A stretch of DNA of 64,000 nt, taken from Rhodobacteraceae bacterium Alg238-R152. GTDB lineage: Bacteria > Pseudomonadota > Alphaproteobacteria > Rhodobacterales > Rhodobacteraceae. A program made the position numbers and the translations under genes. Each line of letters starts with the position of its first letter. The first letter of the stretch is position 1. The stretch is from NCBI GenBank assembly GCA_900537125.1, contig UNRJ01000001.1:620001-684000 (forward strand). The letters are read 5' to 3'. Under the pieces are notes generated by a model that was not told where the DNA came from, ran no database searches, and was given only the letters and a program-made list of their open reading frames with translations. This document shows positions 25,978 through 35,558 of this stretch, piece by piece.

Positions 25978-27798
25978 ATGGATCTTCGCAATATCGCCAT
26001 CATCGCCCACGTTGACCACGGCAAAACCACATTGGTGGATGAGCTGCTGAAACAATCGGGCGCATTCCGGGAAAACCAGGAAGTGGCCGAGCGCGCCATG
26101 GACAGCGACGCGTTGGAGCGTGAGCGTGGCATCACCATCTTTGCCAAGCCAACCAGCGTTGAGTGGAAAGGCACCCGCATCAACATCGTGGACACCCCAG
26201 GTCACGCCGATTTTGGCGGCGAGGTAGAGCGTATCCTGTCGATGGTAGACGGTGTGGTTCTGCTGGTGGACGCGGCCGAAGGCCCAATGCCCCAAACCAA
26301 GTTTGTGACTTCCAAAGCGCTGGCTTTGGGTTTACGTCCAATTGTGGTGCTCAACAAAGTTGACAAACCTGACGCTGAGCCAGACCGCGCGTTGGATGAG
26401 TGTTTTGACCTCTTTGCCTCTCTGGACGCAAACGACGACCAACTCGAATTCCCGCACATGTATGCCTCTGGCCGCAACGGCTGGGCGGACGCAGAACTTG
26501 ACGGTCCGCGCAAAGATCTGCACGCGTTGTTCAACTTAATTGTGAACCACGTGCCAGAACCAAAACAGATCCACAAACAAGAAGATGATTTCCGCATGCT
26601 GGCGACCACATTGGGGTCTGACCCGTTTGTAGGTCGCATTCTGACCGGTCGTGTTGAGTCCGGTACCCTGAAAGTGGGCGCCACAGTTCAGGCTCTGACC
26701 CGCATCGGCCAAAAGATCGAGCAGTTTCGCGTGACAAAAATCCAGGCCTTCCGGGGTCTGGCGCAACAGGACATCGAGGAAGCGCAAGCTGGTGACATTG
26801 TCTCCATCGCAGGTATGGCCAAAGCAACCGTGGCTGACACCATCTGCGCGCTTGCCGTGGAAGAGCCACTGGAAGCGCAGCCGATTGATCCACCCACCAT
26901 CACTGTGACTTTTGGCATCAACGACAGCCCGCTGGCGGGTCGTGACGGAAAAAAAGTTCAGTCGCGTGTCATTCGTGACCGGTTGATGAAAGAAGCCGAA
27001 TCCAACGTCGCGATCAAAATCGCGGACACGCCGGGCGGCGAAGCGTTTGAAGTTTCCGGTCGTGGCGAACTGCAAATGGGCGTTCTGATCGAAAACATGC
27101 GCCGCGAGGGCTTTGAGCTGTCGATCTCGCGTCCGCAAGTGATCATGCGCGAAGAAGACGGTCAAACAGTTGAGCCTATTGAAGAAGCCACAATCGACGT
27201 GGATGACGAATACTCAGGTGCTGTGATTGAAAAAATCACAGGCTCCCGTAAAGGCGAGTTGGTTGAAATGCGCCCGGCAGGCGCTGGCAAAACCCGTATT
27301 ATCGCGCATGTGCCGTCCCGTGGCCTGATTGGCTACCACGGCGAATTCCTCACCGACACACGCGGAACCGGTGTTCTCAACCGGGTCTTCCACGGCTGGG
27401 CGCCTTACAAAGGTACCATCGCTGGCCGTCGGTCCGGCGTTCTGATCTCCATGGAAAACGGCTCTTCCGTGGCCTTTGCACTGTGGAACCTCGAAGACCG
27501 TGGCAAAATGATGATTGGCGCACAGGCAGATGTCTACACCGGCATGATCATCGGCGAACACAGCCGTGAGAACGACCTCGAAGTGAATCCGCTGAAAGGT
27601 AAAAAGCTCACCAACGTGCGAGCATCCGGCACCGACGAAGCGGTCCGCCTGACAACGCCGATGACGTTGTCGTTGGAAGAAGCCATCGCCTACATCAACG
27701 ATGACGAGCTGGTCGAGGTAACACCTAGCAACGTGCGCCTTCGCAAACGGTATTTGGACCCACATGAGCGTAAGCGCATGTCCAAAAAGATTGGCTAA
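25978..27798 (+). CDS. typA: TypA/BipA ribosome-associated GTPase
   Basis: A 606-aa translation GTPase. It has G1 AHVDHGKTT, switch G3 [12 protein letters not shown]4 NKVD, EF-G-like domains II, III and V, and the TypA-specific C-terminal domain ([32 protein letters not shown]). ATG 25978 starts [16 protein letters not shown], as in the family; the frame extension to 25930 is spurious. It functions in ribosome assembly and stress adaptation. A strong terminator follows. Confidence 0.97.
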   Translation: MDLRNIAIIAHVDHGKTTLVDELLKQSGAFRENQEVAERAMDSDALERERGITIFAKPTSVEWKGTRINIVDTPGHADFGGEVERILSMVDGVVLLVDAAEGPMPQTKFVTSKALALGLRPIVVLNKVDKPDAEPDRALDECFDLFASLDANDDQLEFPHMYASGRNGWADAELDGPRKDLHALFNLIVNHVPEPKQIHKQEDDFRMLATTLGSDPFVGRILTGRVESGTLKVGATVQALTRIGQKIEQFRVTKIQAFRGLAQQDIEEAQAGDIVSIAGMAKATVADTICALAVEEPLEAQPIDPPTITVTFGINDSPLAGRDGKKVQSRVIRDRLMKEAESNVAIKIADTPGGEAFEVSGRGELQMGVLIENMRREGFELSISRPQVIMREEDGQTVEPIEEATIDVDDEYSGAVIEKITGSRKGELVEMRPAGAGKTRIIAHVPSRGLIGYHGEFLTDTRGTGVLNRVFHGWAPYKGTIAGRRSGVLISMENGSSVAFALWNLEDRGKMMIGAQADVYTGMIIGEHSRENDLEVNPLKGKKLTNVRASGTDEAVRLTTPMTLSLEEAIAYINDDELVEVTPSNVRLRKRYLDPHERKRMSKKIG

Positions 27799-27810
27799 AT
27801 GATTGCTGAA

Positions 27811-27837
27811 ACGCCGGGGTCCTGCCCCGGCGTTTTT
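27811..27837 (+). terminator. Rho-independent terminator of typA
   Basis: Stem ACGCCGGGG / CCCCGGCGT (9 bp) with loop TCCTG and a following T5 tract, 12 bp after the stop. Confidence 0.9.
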
Positions 27838-27913
27838 CTTTGACAAATAGCTTGAGAAGATCACAAAAGTACTTGAAGTTCGGGCCATAGGATTTTTCAC
27901 ATTCCAAGGCACC

Positions 27914-28975
27914 ATGCTCAAAAAATTGTTCTCAGCTCTCTCCGCCTGTTTTCTGCTTCTTTTCGGCGGCGCATTGCACGCTCAAAGTAGTGGGTTTGGC
28001 ACCTTCAGCAGTACCGATACGCTTGTCAAACGTGCGTCACCGCAACAAGTTGGCGTTGGCATCACAATCGACCAAATCACCTTCGTAGATCAACAAGCGG
28101 AAAACTTCGGGGTTGTCGGCACGCTATTTCTTAAAACGGACTACCCTCAATTTGCCTTTGATGCTGCGGCGCATGGCAGTGATGTCAAAACCTACAGTAA
28201 CGAAGCATTCCGAAAGCTTTTGAACGATGCCGGTGCGCAACCGCCCTATTTTATCTTTCGCAATCAACAAGGGCGCCGCTTCACACAACAGGTGTCGGTC
28301 TTGCTGAAAGACACCGGTGAAGCCACGTATGCAGAACGCTTCACAGCTACCCTGCAAGCGCCACACTTCGACTTCCAGCGATATCCATTCGATACTCAAG
28401 AGTTTTTTGTTGAAGTATCATCAATGCTCCCGCTGAAATTTGTCGAATTCTATCCGTTGGAAGAACAGACCGGTATGGGGGATTTACTTGGCGAAGAAGA
28501 GTGGATTCTCTCAAATTCTTCCACAGAACGTGGTTCCGTAGAAGGCATCGGAGGTGCCAAAACCACCATGGTGGCATTGCGGTTTGAGGGCAAACGCCAT
28601 GTACAATACTACGTATTGCGCATCTTGTTGCCGCTGCTCATCATCCTCTTTGTAAGTTGGGCAACCTTCTTCCTGGAGGAGTATCGCCGCCGCATCGATA
28701 TGGCCTCCGCCAACCTCTTGGTTTTTGTAGCCTTCAACTTTGCGATTTCCACCATGTTGCCAAAACTTGGCTACCTGACATTTATGGACTCGCTTTTGGT
28801 GGGCATGTTCCTCATCACCGGCTCTACAGTGCTCATAAACATTGCTCTAAGACGCCTGAAAACCTCAGGCCGCGAAGACCTCGCCCGCAAAATAGACGGA
28901 TACCTCGTGATTTGGATCTTCCCAATTCTGCACGCGATCTTCCTATTCTGGGCGGTGAAGTTTTTCCTGATTTAA
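27914..28975 (+). CDS. prokaryotic pentameric ligand-gated ion channel (GLIC/ELIC class)
   Basis: A 353-aa Cys-loop-superfamily protein. A signal peptide (1-23, ending LHAQ) precedes an extracellular beta-sandwich (about 24-230). The family's Pro-loop is seen at residues 152-162 as FDFQRYPFDTQ, with no cysteines, as in bacterial members. Four membrane helices follow: M1 about 231-254 (RILLPLL with the invariant Pro240), pore-lining M2 about 261-283, M3 about 287-310 and M4 about 329-352. The M2-M3 block FNFAISTMLPKLGYLTF resembles FNxxxETNLPKxxYMT of GLIC. Ligand and ion selectivity are unknown. The short M3-M4 loop is normal for prokaryotes. It converges on the next gene, 4 bp apart. Confidence 0.88.
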   Translation: MLKKLFSALSACFLLLFGGALHAQSSGFGTFSSTDTLVKRASPQQVGVGITIDQITFVDQQAENFGVVGTLFLKTDYPQFAFDAAAHGSDVKTYSNEAFRKLLNDAGAQPPYFIFRNQQGRRFTQQVSVLLKDTGEATYAERFTATLQAPHFDFQRYPFDTQEFFVEVSSMLPLKFVEFYPLEEQTGMGDLLGEEEWILSNSSTERGSVEGIGGAKTTMVALRFEGKRHVQYYVLRILLPLLIILFVSWATFFLEEYRRRIDMASANLLVFVAFNFAISTMLPKLGYLTFMDSLLVGMFLITGSTVLINIALRRLKTSGREDLARKIDGYLVIWIFPILHAIFLFWAVKFFLI

Positions 28976-28979
28976 GCTG

Positions 28980-29762
28980 TCAGCTCAAAGGGCGGAACGG
29001 CTCAATCTCGTAACTGCCGTCTTTGTGGAACCGACAGAACGACCCCGCCGGAATTGCTTCCCAGCCTTCTTCTGCTTCGACCAGAGGCTCGCTCACCACG
29101 GCGCGCCCCTTCCGGCTATCACTGGCGCGGTGATATACAGTTGGCGCCCGATTGTCTGAGGCATATCGCACCGCATACAGCGTTTCCCCGTCACTGAATG
29201 CTGCAGCCAAGCGCATATGAGGCGTCGTTCCCCGCTCCCGGCTCATACGCTCAAGGATACCAACAGCAATCTGAAGAGACTCTTTTGGGTGCTCGTCCAT
29301 GCCTTCCATCAGGCCTAACAAAAACAAAACTTCGCTGTCTGTCGCGCCTTTGCGCTCTGGGTACAATTCATCAGGGATCAACATATCCGCGCGCCGCCGA
29401 AAGGTCTCAAACCCACCTACCTGCCCGTTATGCATGAAGGACCAGCGACCCACTGCAAACGGGTGACAGTTGTTGCGACTGGTGGCCGTGCCCGTGGAGG
29501 CCCGCACATGAGCCAAAAACAGTGCCGATTCCACCTGCGCCGTGAGCGACTTCAAGTTCGGATCAGACCATGCCGGCAGAATGTCCCGATACAGCCCTGG
29601 CTCGGGCCGATTGCCATACCACGCCAGCCCAACGCCATCGCCGTTGGTCTGCGTCTTGCACTCAGTCGCTTGCATGCTTTGTTGGATCAACGAGTGATCT
29701 GGCCGTGTCACGACGTCCTCAAGGAAGCATGGCTCCCCAACATAAGCGGCCCAACGACACAT
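28980..29762 (-). CDS. class II glutamine amidotransferase, YafJ-like
   Basis: A 260-aa N-terminal-nucleophile protein: Cys2 directly after Met (MCRWAAY) is the glutaminase nucleophile. NGDGVGLAWYG, LAHVRASTG, NCHPF and FMHNGQVGGF are the glutamine-binding blocks. Nothing is fused to the glutaminase domain, as in YafJ. It should release ammonia from glutamine for an unknown acceptor. A region with two hairpins lies upstream. Confidence 0.92.
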   Translation of the reverse strand: MCRWAAYVGEPCFLEDVVTRPDHSLIQQSMQATECKTQTNGDGVGLAWYGNRPEPGLYRDILPAWSDPNLKSLTAQVESALFLAHVRASTGTATSRNNCHPFAVGRWSFMHNGQVGGFETFRRRADMLIPDELYPERKGATDSEVLFLLGLMEGMDEHPKESLQIAVGILERMSRERGTTPHMRLAAAFSDGETLYAVRYASDNRAPTVYHRASDSRKGRAVVSEPLVEAEEGWEAIPAGSFCRFHKDGSYEIEPFRPLS

Positions 29763-29780
29763 CTGAGATTTCTCCTGGCT

Positions 29781-29841
29781 CCCGTATCCTGACCAAATTG
29801 ATACGGGATACCGTTTCTCGCGCTTACATACGCGAGAAACG
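29781..29841. repeat. two tandem perfect hairpins in the leader region
   Basis: The first stem is CCCGTATC/GATACGGG (29781-29788 with 29800-29807), the second CGTTTCTCGCG/CGCGAGAAACG (29812-29822 with 29831-29841). They lie between the DUF1330 gene and the amidotransferase start on the minus strand and may be a terminator/leader or a small intergenic repeat element. Confidence 0.6.
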
Positions 29842-29975
29842 ATAAGGAGAAAAGCACTGAAAGCAACCGGAATGCAGAACTGTTTTCCGCATTATCGGCC
29901 CAATCAGAACAGTACTACTCATGCACCAACGAAACCAGGTCATGCTTGTCCACGTTGGCGCAAAATGAGTTTGGA

Positions 29976-30263
29976 TTATTCGCTGGTTTCCACCACCATC
30001 AACTCGCGCTCGCTTGCGCCACGCGCATGGTTCAGCGCTTCTTGGTATTCAGGACTGTGATAACAAGCCACCGCTGTGTCCACATCCGGGAACCGAGCCA
30101 CAACATTGCGTGGCCGCTCTTTGCCTTCCAACTGCACAAATTTACCGCCACGCGCGATAAACTCGCCACCATGTTTGGCAATCGCGGGGCCTGCCAGTTC
30201 GGCATATTTTCCATATGCGTCCGCATCAGTCACGGTCACATGTGCAATCCAAAGTGCGCCCAT
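29976..30263 (-). CDS. DUF1330 family protein
   Basis: A 95-aa ferredoxin-like (dimeric alpha/beta barrel) protein from ATG 30263. The pattern IAHVTVTDADAYGKYAELAGPAI, GGEFIARGGK and VVARFPDVDTAVACYHSPEYQEAL is the DUF1330 signature. Function unknown. The extension to 30296 carries no similarity. Confidence 0.9.
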   Translation of the reverse strand: MGALWIAHVTVTDADAYGKYAELAGPAIAKHGGEFIARGGKFVQLEGKERPRNVVARFPDVDTAVACYHSPEYQEALNHARGASERELMVVETSE

Positions 30264-30284
30264 TAGGCTCTCCAATCTTGTTGT

Positions 30285-30318
30285 CCTGCCCGACACTCTA
30301 CGGGAAATGTCGGACAGG
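30285..30318 (-). terminator. hairpin downstream of alaS
   Basis: An 11-bp stem (CCTGTCCGACA / TGTCGGGCAGG as minus-strand RNA, with one G-U pair) around 12 nt, 24 bp past the alaS stop and just before the DUF1330 gene. No T-tract follows. Confidence 0.45.
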
Positions 30319-30341
30319 CCAAGAAGATTTTGACCAAATGG

Positions 30342-33014
30342 TCAGCCTATGATCACCGCTTCAGCTGCGGCAAACGCTTCATCCGCTTTGGACGCATCTT
30401 TGGCACCGCCTTGGGCCATGTCAGGACGGCCACCACCGCCTTTACCACCCATCGGGCCTACCGCCGCGCGGACCAAATCCACCGCGCTCAGTTCCCCTTT
30501 TAGATCATCGGTCACACCAGCGGCCACGGCCACCTTGCTACCGGTGTCTGCCACCAGCAGCACCGCACCACTTTCCAAACGCGCTTTGTGCTCATCGACC
30601 AGCGGCGGCAGATCTTTGCCCGACACACCGGTAAGAACCTGCGCAAAGAATTTCACGCCATTAATCTCTTTGGCTTCTGGACCAGCGCCCTGCCCCGCGC
30701 CGCCCGACATCGCCAGCTCACGGCGCAGTGTTGCCACTTCATTCTGAAGCGCCTTACGCTCATCCAAAAGCGCCTTCACCCGATCTAGGATATCCGCCGG
30801 TTGCGCCTTCAACGTCCCAGCCACTTCGGCCACACGTTTGGCTTCCCGTGCGAGGTGCTCAAACGCCACCTCACCAGTCAACGCTTCGATCCGGCGGACA
30901 CCAGCCGAAGACGCGCTGTCCGACAGCAAGACAAACACCCCAATGTCACCAGTCTGCTTTACGTGCGTACCACCGCAAAGCTCGATGGAATAGGTGTCAC
31001 CATTGTGGCCTTTACCAGTATTGGCGCGGCCCATGGACACAACCCGAACCTCGTCGCCGTATTTCTCACCAAACAGCGCCTGCGCCCCAATCTCACGGGC
31101 ATCATCCGGCGTCATCACACGTGTTTCCACTGATGTGTTCTGACGAATGTAGGCATTCACGTCCAACCCAACTTGGGTCAGTTCCTCTGGACTAAGCGCC
31201 TTGTTGTGGCTGAAATCAAATCGCAGGCGGTCATTCGCATTTAACGACCCACGCTGCGCCACATGATCCCCAAGCGTTTCGCGAAGAGCCTCATGCAAGA
31301 GGTGTGTTGCCGAGTGGTTGGCACGGATCGACGAACGACGGCCATTGTCAACAAGCATCGAAACTGGATCCCCCTTGGAGATCGTCCCGCGCGAAACCAA
31401 AACCTTATGCGCAATCAATTTACCGTCGGCAAACTTCTGCACGTCACACACGCTGGCCATCTCATCACGGTTTTCCAAACGTTCCACCAAACCGTGGTCC
31501 GCAACCTGGCCACCGCTTTCAGCATAAAACGGCGTCTGGTTCATCACCAGCCAGCCTTCCTCTCCTTCTGCCAGCGCCTCAACCAGAGCACCATCCTTCA
31601 TGATGGCCTGCACCTGACCTTCGGCAATTTCGGTGTCATAACCAAGGAACTCCGACGCGCCGTTTTCATCGGCAACATCAAACCAAACCGCATTTTCGGC
31701 TGTGTCCCCAGACCCTTTGTGTGCTGCACGTGCCTTGGCTTTTTGCTCCGCCATCGCCGCATCAAACCCATCGGTGTCAACTTCACGCCCCTTTTCACGC
31801 AGCGCATCCTGCGTCAAATCGAGAGGGAACCCAAAGGTGTCATACAACTTAAACGCCGCGGCACCATCCAGCGCAGCGCCCTCGTCCAAACCAGCCAACT
31901 CGTCATCGAGTAATTTCAGGCCGCGATCCAAAGTCTGCTTAAACTTGGTTTCTTCCTGTTTCAGCGTCTCTTCAATCAACGCTTGAGCTTGCCCCAGCTC
32001 TGGGTAAGCCTGCCCCATTTGCTGCACCAATGACGGCACCAGCTGATGCATGACAGGATCTTTGGCCCCCAATAGATGCGCGTGCCGCATCGCACGACGC
32101 ATGATCCGGCGCAGCACATAGCCGCGACCGTCGTTGGACGGCATCACACCATCCGCCATCAGGAAAGATGTGGAACGCAAATGGTCCGCAATCACCCTGT
32201 GGTGGACGTTCTGGTCGCCATATGGATCTGTTGTGGTCACATTGGCCGACGCCTCGATCAAGGCTTTGAACAGATCCGTGTCGTAGTTGTCATGGCTCCC
32301 TTGCAACAACGCGCCGATCCGCTCCAGCCCCATGCCGGTGTCGATCGATTGCATGTCCAGTGCCTTCATCGAGCCGTCATCAAACTGCTCGTTCTGCATG
32401 AACACCACGTTCCAGATCTCGATAAACCGATCACCATCTTCCTCAGGCGAACCGGGAGGGCCACCCCAGATGTGGTCACCGTGGTCGTAGAAAATCTCGG
32501 TGCATGGACCACAGGGGCCAGTTGGCCCCATCTGCCAGAAGTTATCAGACGTGGCGATGCGAATAATTCGATCTTCCGGAACGCCAATTTTCTTCCAGAT
32601 GTCATAGGCTTCATCGTCGGTGTGGTAGACCGTCACATACAGCCGCTTGGGATCGATGCCAAATTCCTTGGTGATCAGGTTCCACGCAAATGGAATGGCT
32701 TCTTCTTTGAAGTAATTGCCAAAGGAGAAGTTGCCGAGCATCTCAAAAAACGTGTGGTGACGTGCGGTGTAACCAACGTTGTCCAAGTCATTGTGCTTAC
32801 CGCCAGCACGCACACATTTTTGCGATGTGGTTGCGCGTTGATAGTCGCGCTTTTCCACCCCTGTGAACAGATTTTTGAACTGCACCATGCCCGAGTTCAC
32901 GAACATCAACGTTGGGTCATTGCGCGGCACCAGCGGGCTGGAGTCCACGATCTCATGGCCTTGTTTGGCAAAGTAATTCAGAAAAGTCGACCGGATGTCG
33001 TTTAAGCTGGCCAT
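30342..33014 (-). CDS. alaS: alanyl-tRNA synthetase
   Basis: An 890-aa class II synthetase from ATG 33014 ([15 protein letters not shown]). The catalytic core has [21 protein letters not shown] and the tRNA-binding [18 protein letters not shown]. The editing domain has [17 protein letters not shown] (HxxxH zinc site) and [13 protein letters not shown]. The C-Ala oligomerisation domain ends with [14 protein letters not shown]. Essential and complete. It is the third gene after recA and MOSC, a common alphaproteobacterial order. Confidence 0.98.
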   Translation of the reverse strand: MASLNDIRSTFLNYFAKQGHEIVDSSPLVPRNDPTLMFVNSGMVQFKNLFTGVEKRDYQRATTSQKCVRAGGKHNDLDNVGYTARHHTFFEMLGNFSFGNYFKEEAIPFAWNLITKEFGIDPKRLYVTVYHTDDEAYDIWKKIGVPEDRIIRIATSDNFWQMGPTGPCGPCTEIFYDHGDHIWGGPPGSPEEDGDRFIEIWNVVFMQNEQFDDGSMKALDMQSIDTGMGLERIGALLQGSHDNYDTDLFKALIEASANVTTTDPYGDQNVHHRVIADHLRSTSFLMADGVMPSNDGRGYVLRRIMRRAMRHAHLLGAKDPVMHQLVPSLVQQMGQAYPELGQAQALIEETLKQEETKFKQTLDRGLKLLDDELAGLDEGAALDGAAAFKLYDTFGFPLDLTQDALREKGREVDTDGFDAAMAEQKAKARAAHKGSGDTAENAVWFDVADENGASEFLGYDTEIAEGQVQAIMKDGALVEALAEGEEGWLVMNQTPFYAESGGQVADHGLVERLENRDEMASVCDVQKFADGKLIAHKVLVSRGTISKGDPVSMLVDNGRRSSIRANHSATHLLHEALRETLGDHVAQRGSLNANDRLRFDFSHNKALSPEELTQVGLDVNAYIRQNTSVETRVMTPDDAREIGAQALFGEKYGDEVRVVSMGRANTGKGHNGDTYSIELCGGTHVKQTGDIGVFVLLSDSASSAGVRRIEALTGEVAFEHLAREAKRVAEVAGTLKAQPADILDRVKALLDERKALQNEVATLRRELAMSGGAGQGAGPEAKEINGVKFFAQVLTGVSGKDLPPLVDEHKARLESGAVLLVADTGSKVAVAAGVTDDLKGELSAVDLVRAAVGPMGGKGGGGRPDMAQGGAKDASKADEAFAAAEAVIIG

Positions 33015-33138
33015 GAGCAGATCTCTTAACGTAGGTTTCGGTATCGAAGCGGGTGTATAACCCCCGCGCGCGCCTGTCCACATGGCATTGTGCCCAACCT
33101 CATGTGACATGGGCCAAACGCACACAGCTAACCACCTG

Positions 33139-33693
33139 TCAAGGTTGCGAAACCTTACGAAGTAAATCGCCGGTACGGATCACCCCATCGATTTCAACGC
33201 TGCACAATATACCGCGCAGCCGATGCACGCGGTGATCAGGGTTTCGCACCCAATTGTAAGCCGCAGGACCGTACCGCGCTTTCCATTTCACACAGGCGTC
33301 ATTGAATACTTCGGACACACGCAAAACAGCCCCACCAACCGACAGCAATTGGCCAACTGGCAGGTTTTCTTCTGACATATCAATGTCCGCTGCAAACGTA
33401 TCCCCAGGATGCAGAGCATCTCCCTCCGGAGACCATACCAAATCCAAAACACGTTTCGGGATAATACACACCTGTATACCTGGATGAGGGTCACCGTTCT
33501 GGGCGCGCAGCCATGGCTGCGTCAACCAGCGTTCTCCCGGTATGCCCTCCGCCTTGGTCAGACGGACTGCCTCAACAAATGCACGTGTGTTGCGCTCCGG
33601 CCGCAGGCACAAATGCGAAATGGCCGCCCCATCTTTAGGAGCGGCCAACACATGCGGCAAAACCCGCATCAGCTTATCTTGGGAAGGTGTCAA
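33139..33693 (-). CDS. MOSC domain protein
   Basis: A 184-aa MOSC (molybdenum cofactor sulfurase C-terminal) domain protein: [42 protein letters not shown] and [13 protein letters not shown] with the conserved Cys are recognisable. MOSC proteins bind molybdenum cofactor or carry sulfur. The frame starts with TTG 33693, overlapping the recA stop in TTGA; ATG 33669 ([14 protein letters not shown]) is an equally likely start. It is coupled to recA. Confidence 0.82.
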   Translation of the reverse strand: MTPSQDKLMRVLPHVLAAPKDGAAISHLCLRPERNTRAFVEAVRLTKAEGIPGERWLTQPWLRAQNGDPHPGIQVCIIPKRVLDLVWSPEGDALHPGDTFAADIDMSEENLPVGQLLSVGGAVLRVSEVFNDACVKWKARYGPAAYNWVRNPDHRVHRLRGILCSVEIDGVIRTGDLLRKVSQP

Positions 33694-34763
33694 TCTTCCA
33701 CCAGGTCTTCATCACCTGGGGGCATATCAAACTCTAGCCCGTGTGCGGCGCGGATCTTGTCTTCAATCTCAAGCGCCATACGGGTGTTTTCCTTCAGGAA
33801 CGCAGAAGCATTTGCGCGCCCTTGCCCAATCCGCTCATCGCCATAGCTGAACCAACTACCCGATTTCTCAACCACACCGGCTTTCGCACCTAAGTCGAGC
33901 AACTCGCCCATCTTGGAGATGCCCTCACCATACATAATGTCAAATTCCACCTGCTTAAACGGCGGCGCCACCTTGTTTTTTACAACCTTCACACGCGTCG
34001 CGTTGCCAACAATTTCATCGCGATCTTTCACCGCACCAATACGGCGAATATCCAACCGTACAGAGCTATAAAACTTCAATGCATTACCGCCGGTTGTGGT
34101 TTCTGGCGAGCCAAACATCACACCAATTTTCATCCGGATTTGGTTGATGAAGATCACCATACACTTGGACCGCGCAATCGACCCCGTCAATTTGCGCATC
34201 GCTTGGCTCATCAGGCGCGCCTGAACCCCCAAGTTGCTGTCACCCATGTCACCTTCAAGTTCGGACTTCGGTGTCAGTGCCGCAACCGAATCGACCACAA
34301 CCATGTTCACCGCGCCGGACCGCACCAGTGTATCGGTAATCTCAAGCGCCTGTTCCCCGGTGTCTGGCTGCGAAATCAGCAGCTCATCCAGATTCACACC
34401 CAGCTTTTTAGCATACATTGGATCAAGCGCGTGTTCTGCATCCACAAATGCGCAAACGCCGCCTTTTTTCTGCTCTTCCGCAATACAGTGTAGCGTCAGC
34501 GTGGTTTTACCGGAGCTTTCCGGCCCATAAATCTCGATGATCCGCCCTTTAGGCAAACCACCAATTCCCAGCGCGATGTCCAAGCCCAAAGAGCCGGTCG
34601 AGGTTGCCTCGATCTCTTGCGCAGGGTTGTCCGCGCCCAGTTTCATGATCGACCCTTTGCCGAACTGACGTTCGATTTGAGCCAACGCGCTGTCCAGCGC
34701 TTTTTGTTTGTCGGGGGATGAGGATTTCTTGGAGGTCATTGTCAAAAGATCTGCCGTTGCCAT
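33690..34763 (-). CDS. recA: RecA recombinase
   Basis: A 357-aa central recombinase and SOS coprotease. Walker [10 protein letters not shown] (80-88), MAW-type motif with [11 protein letters not shown], and the DNA-binding L2 region ([13 protein letters not shown] follows). The acidic C-terminus ([12 protein letters not shown]) is typical. Probably LexA-controlled through the direct-repeat box upstream. Its stop overlaps the MOSC gene start. Confidence 0.98.
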   Translation of the reverse strand: MATADLLTMTSKKSSSPDKQKALDSALAQIERQFGKGSIMKLGADNPAQEIEATSTGSLGLDIALGIGGLPKGRIIEIYGPESSGKTTLTLHCIAEEQKKGGVCAFVDAEHALDPMYAKKLGVNLDELLISQPDTGEQALEITDTLVRSGAVNMVVVDSVAALTPKSELEGDMGDSNLGVQARLMSQAMRKLTGSIARSKCMVIFINQIRMKIGVMFGSPETTTGGNALKFYSSVRLDIRRIGAVKDRDEIVGNATRVKVVKNKVAPPFKQVEFDIMYGEGISKMGELLDLGAKAGVVEKSGSWFSYGDERIGQGRANASAFLKENTRMALEIEDKIRAAHGLEFDMPPGDEDLVED

Positions 34764-34814
34764 TTGCTTGGTTCCTTATTCCACACCCGCGCACGGGCGG
34801 CAATCACTGCCTGT

Positions 34815-34829
34815 GTTCACCTCTTGTTC
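34815..34829. promoter_or_regulatory. SOS box GTTC-N7-GTTC upstream of recA
   Basis: An exact match to the alphaproteobacterial LexA direct repeat (GTTC ACCTCTT GTTC), 52-66 bp upstream of the recA start. Read in the direction of recA it appears as GAAC-N7-GAAC. Confidence 0.85.
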
Positions 34830-34958
34830 CAAACCCTTATGAGATCAAAAGGAGAACAAATCAATAGAAAATAATGAGAACATTTTCCGTCCCAATTGGT
34901 TAAAAAGTGGTTTACAAACAAACTTGGACTTGTCTCAAACATCACTAAGGCCGCTCAA

Positions 34959-35558
34959 ATGCTTGTTTTCTGGAATAAAAAACTGGTTTTTCTCTCGGTT
35001 CCAAAAACCGGCACCACCGCGATAGAAGAAGCGCTTTCTTCTTCAGCGGACATGGTGATTTCAAATCCTCCAGAACTCAAACACGCGCCGGTTTATCGCT
35101 ACAACCGCTTCTTTCGCCCGATGTTTGAGCGCGCATGCAAAGTGGATGACCTAGAGCTCCTGGCTGTTATGCGCGAACCGGTGAGTTGGCTCGCCAGCTG
35201 GTATCGGTACCGGCGTCGCGATTTTATGCGTGAGCACAAAAACTCCACCCATAACGTCAGTTTTGAAGAATTTGTGCTGGAATATATGAAAGGCGACAAA
35301 AAGGCTGCCTTTGCCAATGTTGGCAGCCAGTCCAAATTTCTGGAGCCGCGTCCAAATGGCGTGAAAGTGGACCATCTATTCCGCTACGAAGATCAACCCC
35401 GTTTATTGGCATTCCTCGAAGAGCGTCTCGCGCAAAAAATCAATCTGGAACGCCGCAACAAGTCCCCTGAAATCCCCCTGGATCTACCAGAAGCAACCCT
35501 ACAAAAGCTGCATAGAAAATGCTCAGCCGAGTTTGAGCTTTATGACAGTCTCGGCTAG
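34959..35558 (+). CDS. sulfotransferase family protein
   Basis: A 199-aa protein with the PAPS-binding 5' phosphosulfate loop VPKTGTT (14-20) and a 3'-phosphate block REPVSWLASWYRYR. I choose ATG 34959 (MLVFWNKKLVFLSVPKTGT), which has AAGG 8 nt upstream. A TTG at 34896 would add 21 residues of no family character. The acceptor (lipid, glycan or protein) is unknown. It is short for the superfamily but typical for marine Rhodobacterales members. It ends in a CTAG shared with the cckA stop. Confidence 0.8.
   Translation: MLVFWNKKLVFLSVPKTGTTAIEEALSSSADMVISNPPELKHAPVYRYNRFFRPMFERACKVDDLELLAVMREPVSWLASWYRYRRRDFMREHKNSTHNVSFEEFVLEYMKGDKKAAFANVGSQSKFLEPRPNGVKVDHLFRYEDQPRLLAFLEERLAQKINLERRNKSPEIPLDLPEATLQKLHRKCSAEFELYDSLG

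Noticed and set aside
27840..27845. TTGACA as -35 of the ion-channel gene promoter
   Set aside because: No acceptable -10 hexamer follows at 16-18 bp, so a promoter cannot be claimed from this alone.
31263..31913. 216-aa frame antisense to alaS
   Set aside because: Fully inside the alaS gene and without recognisable features.
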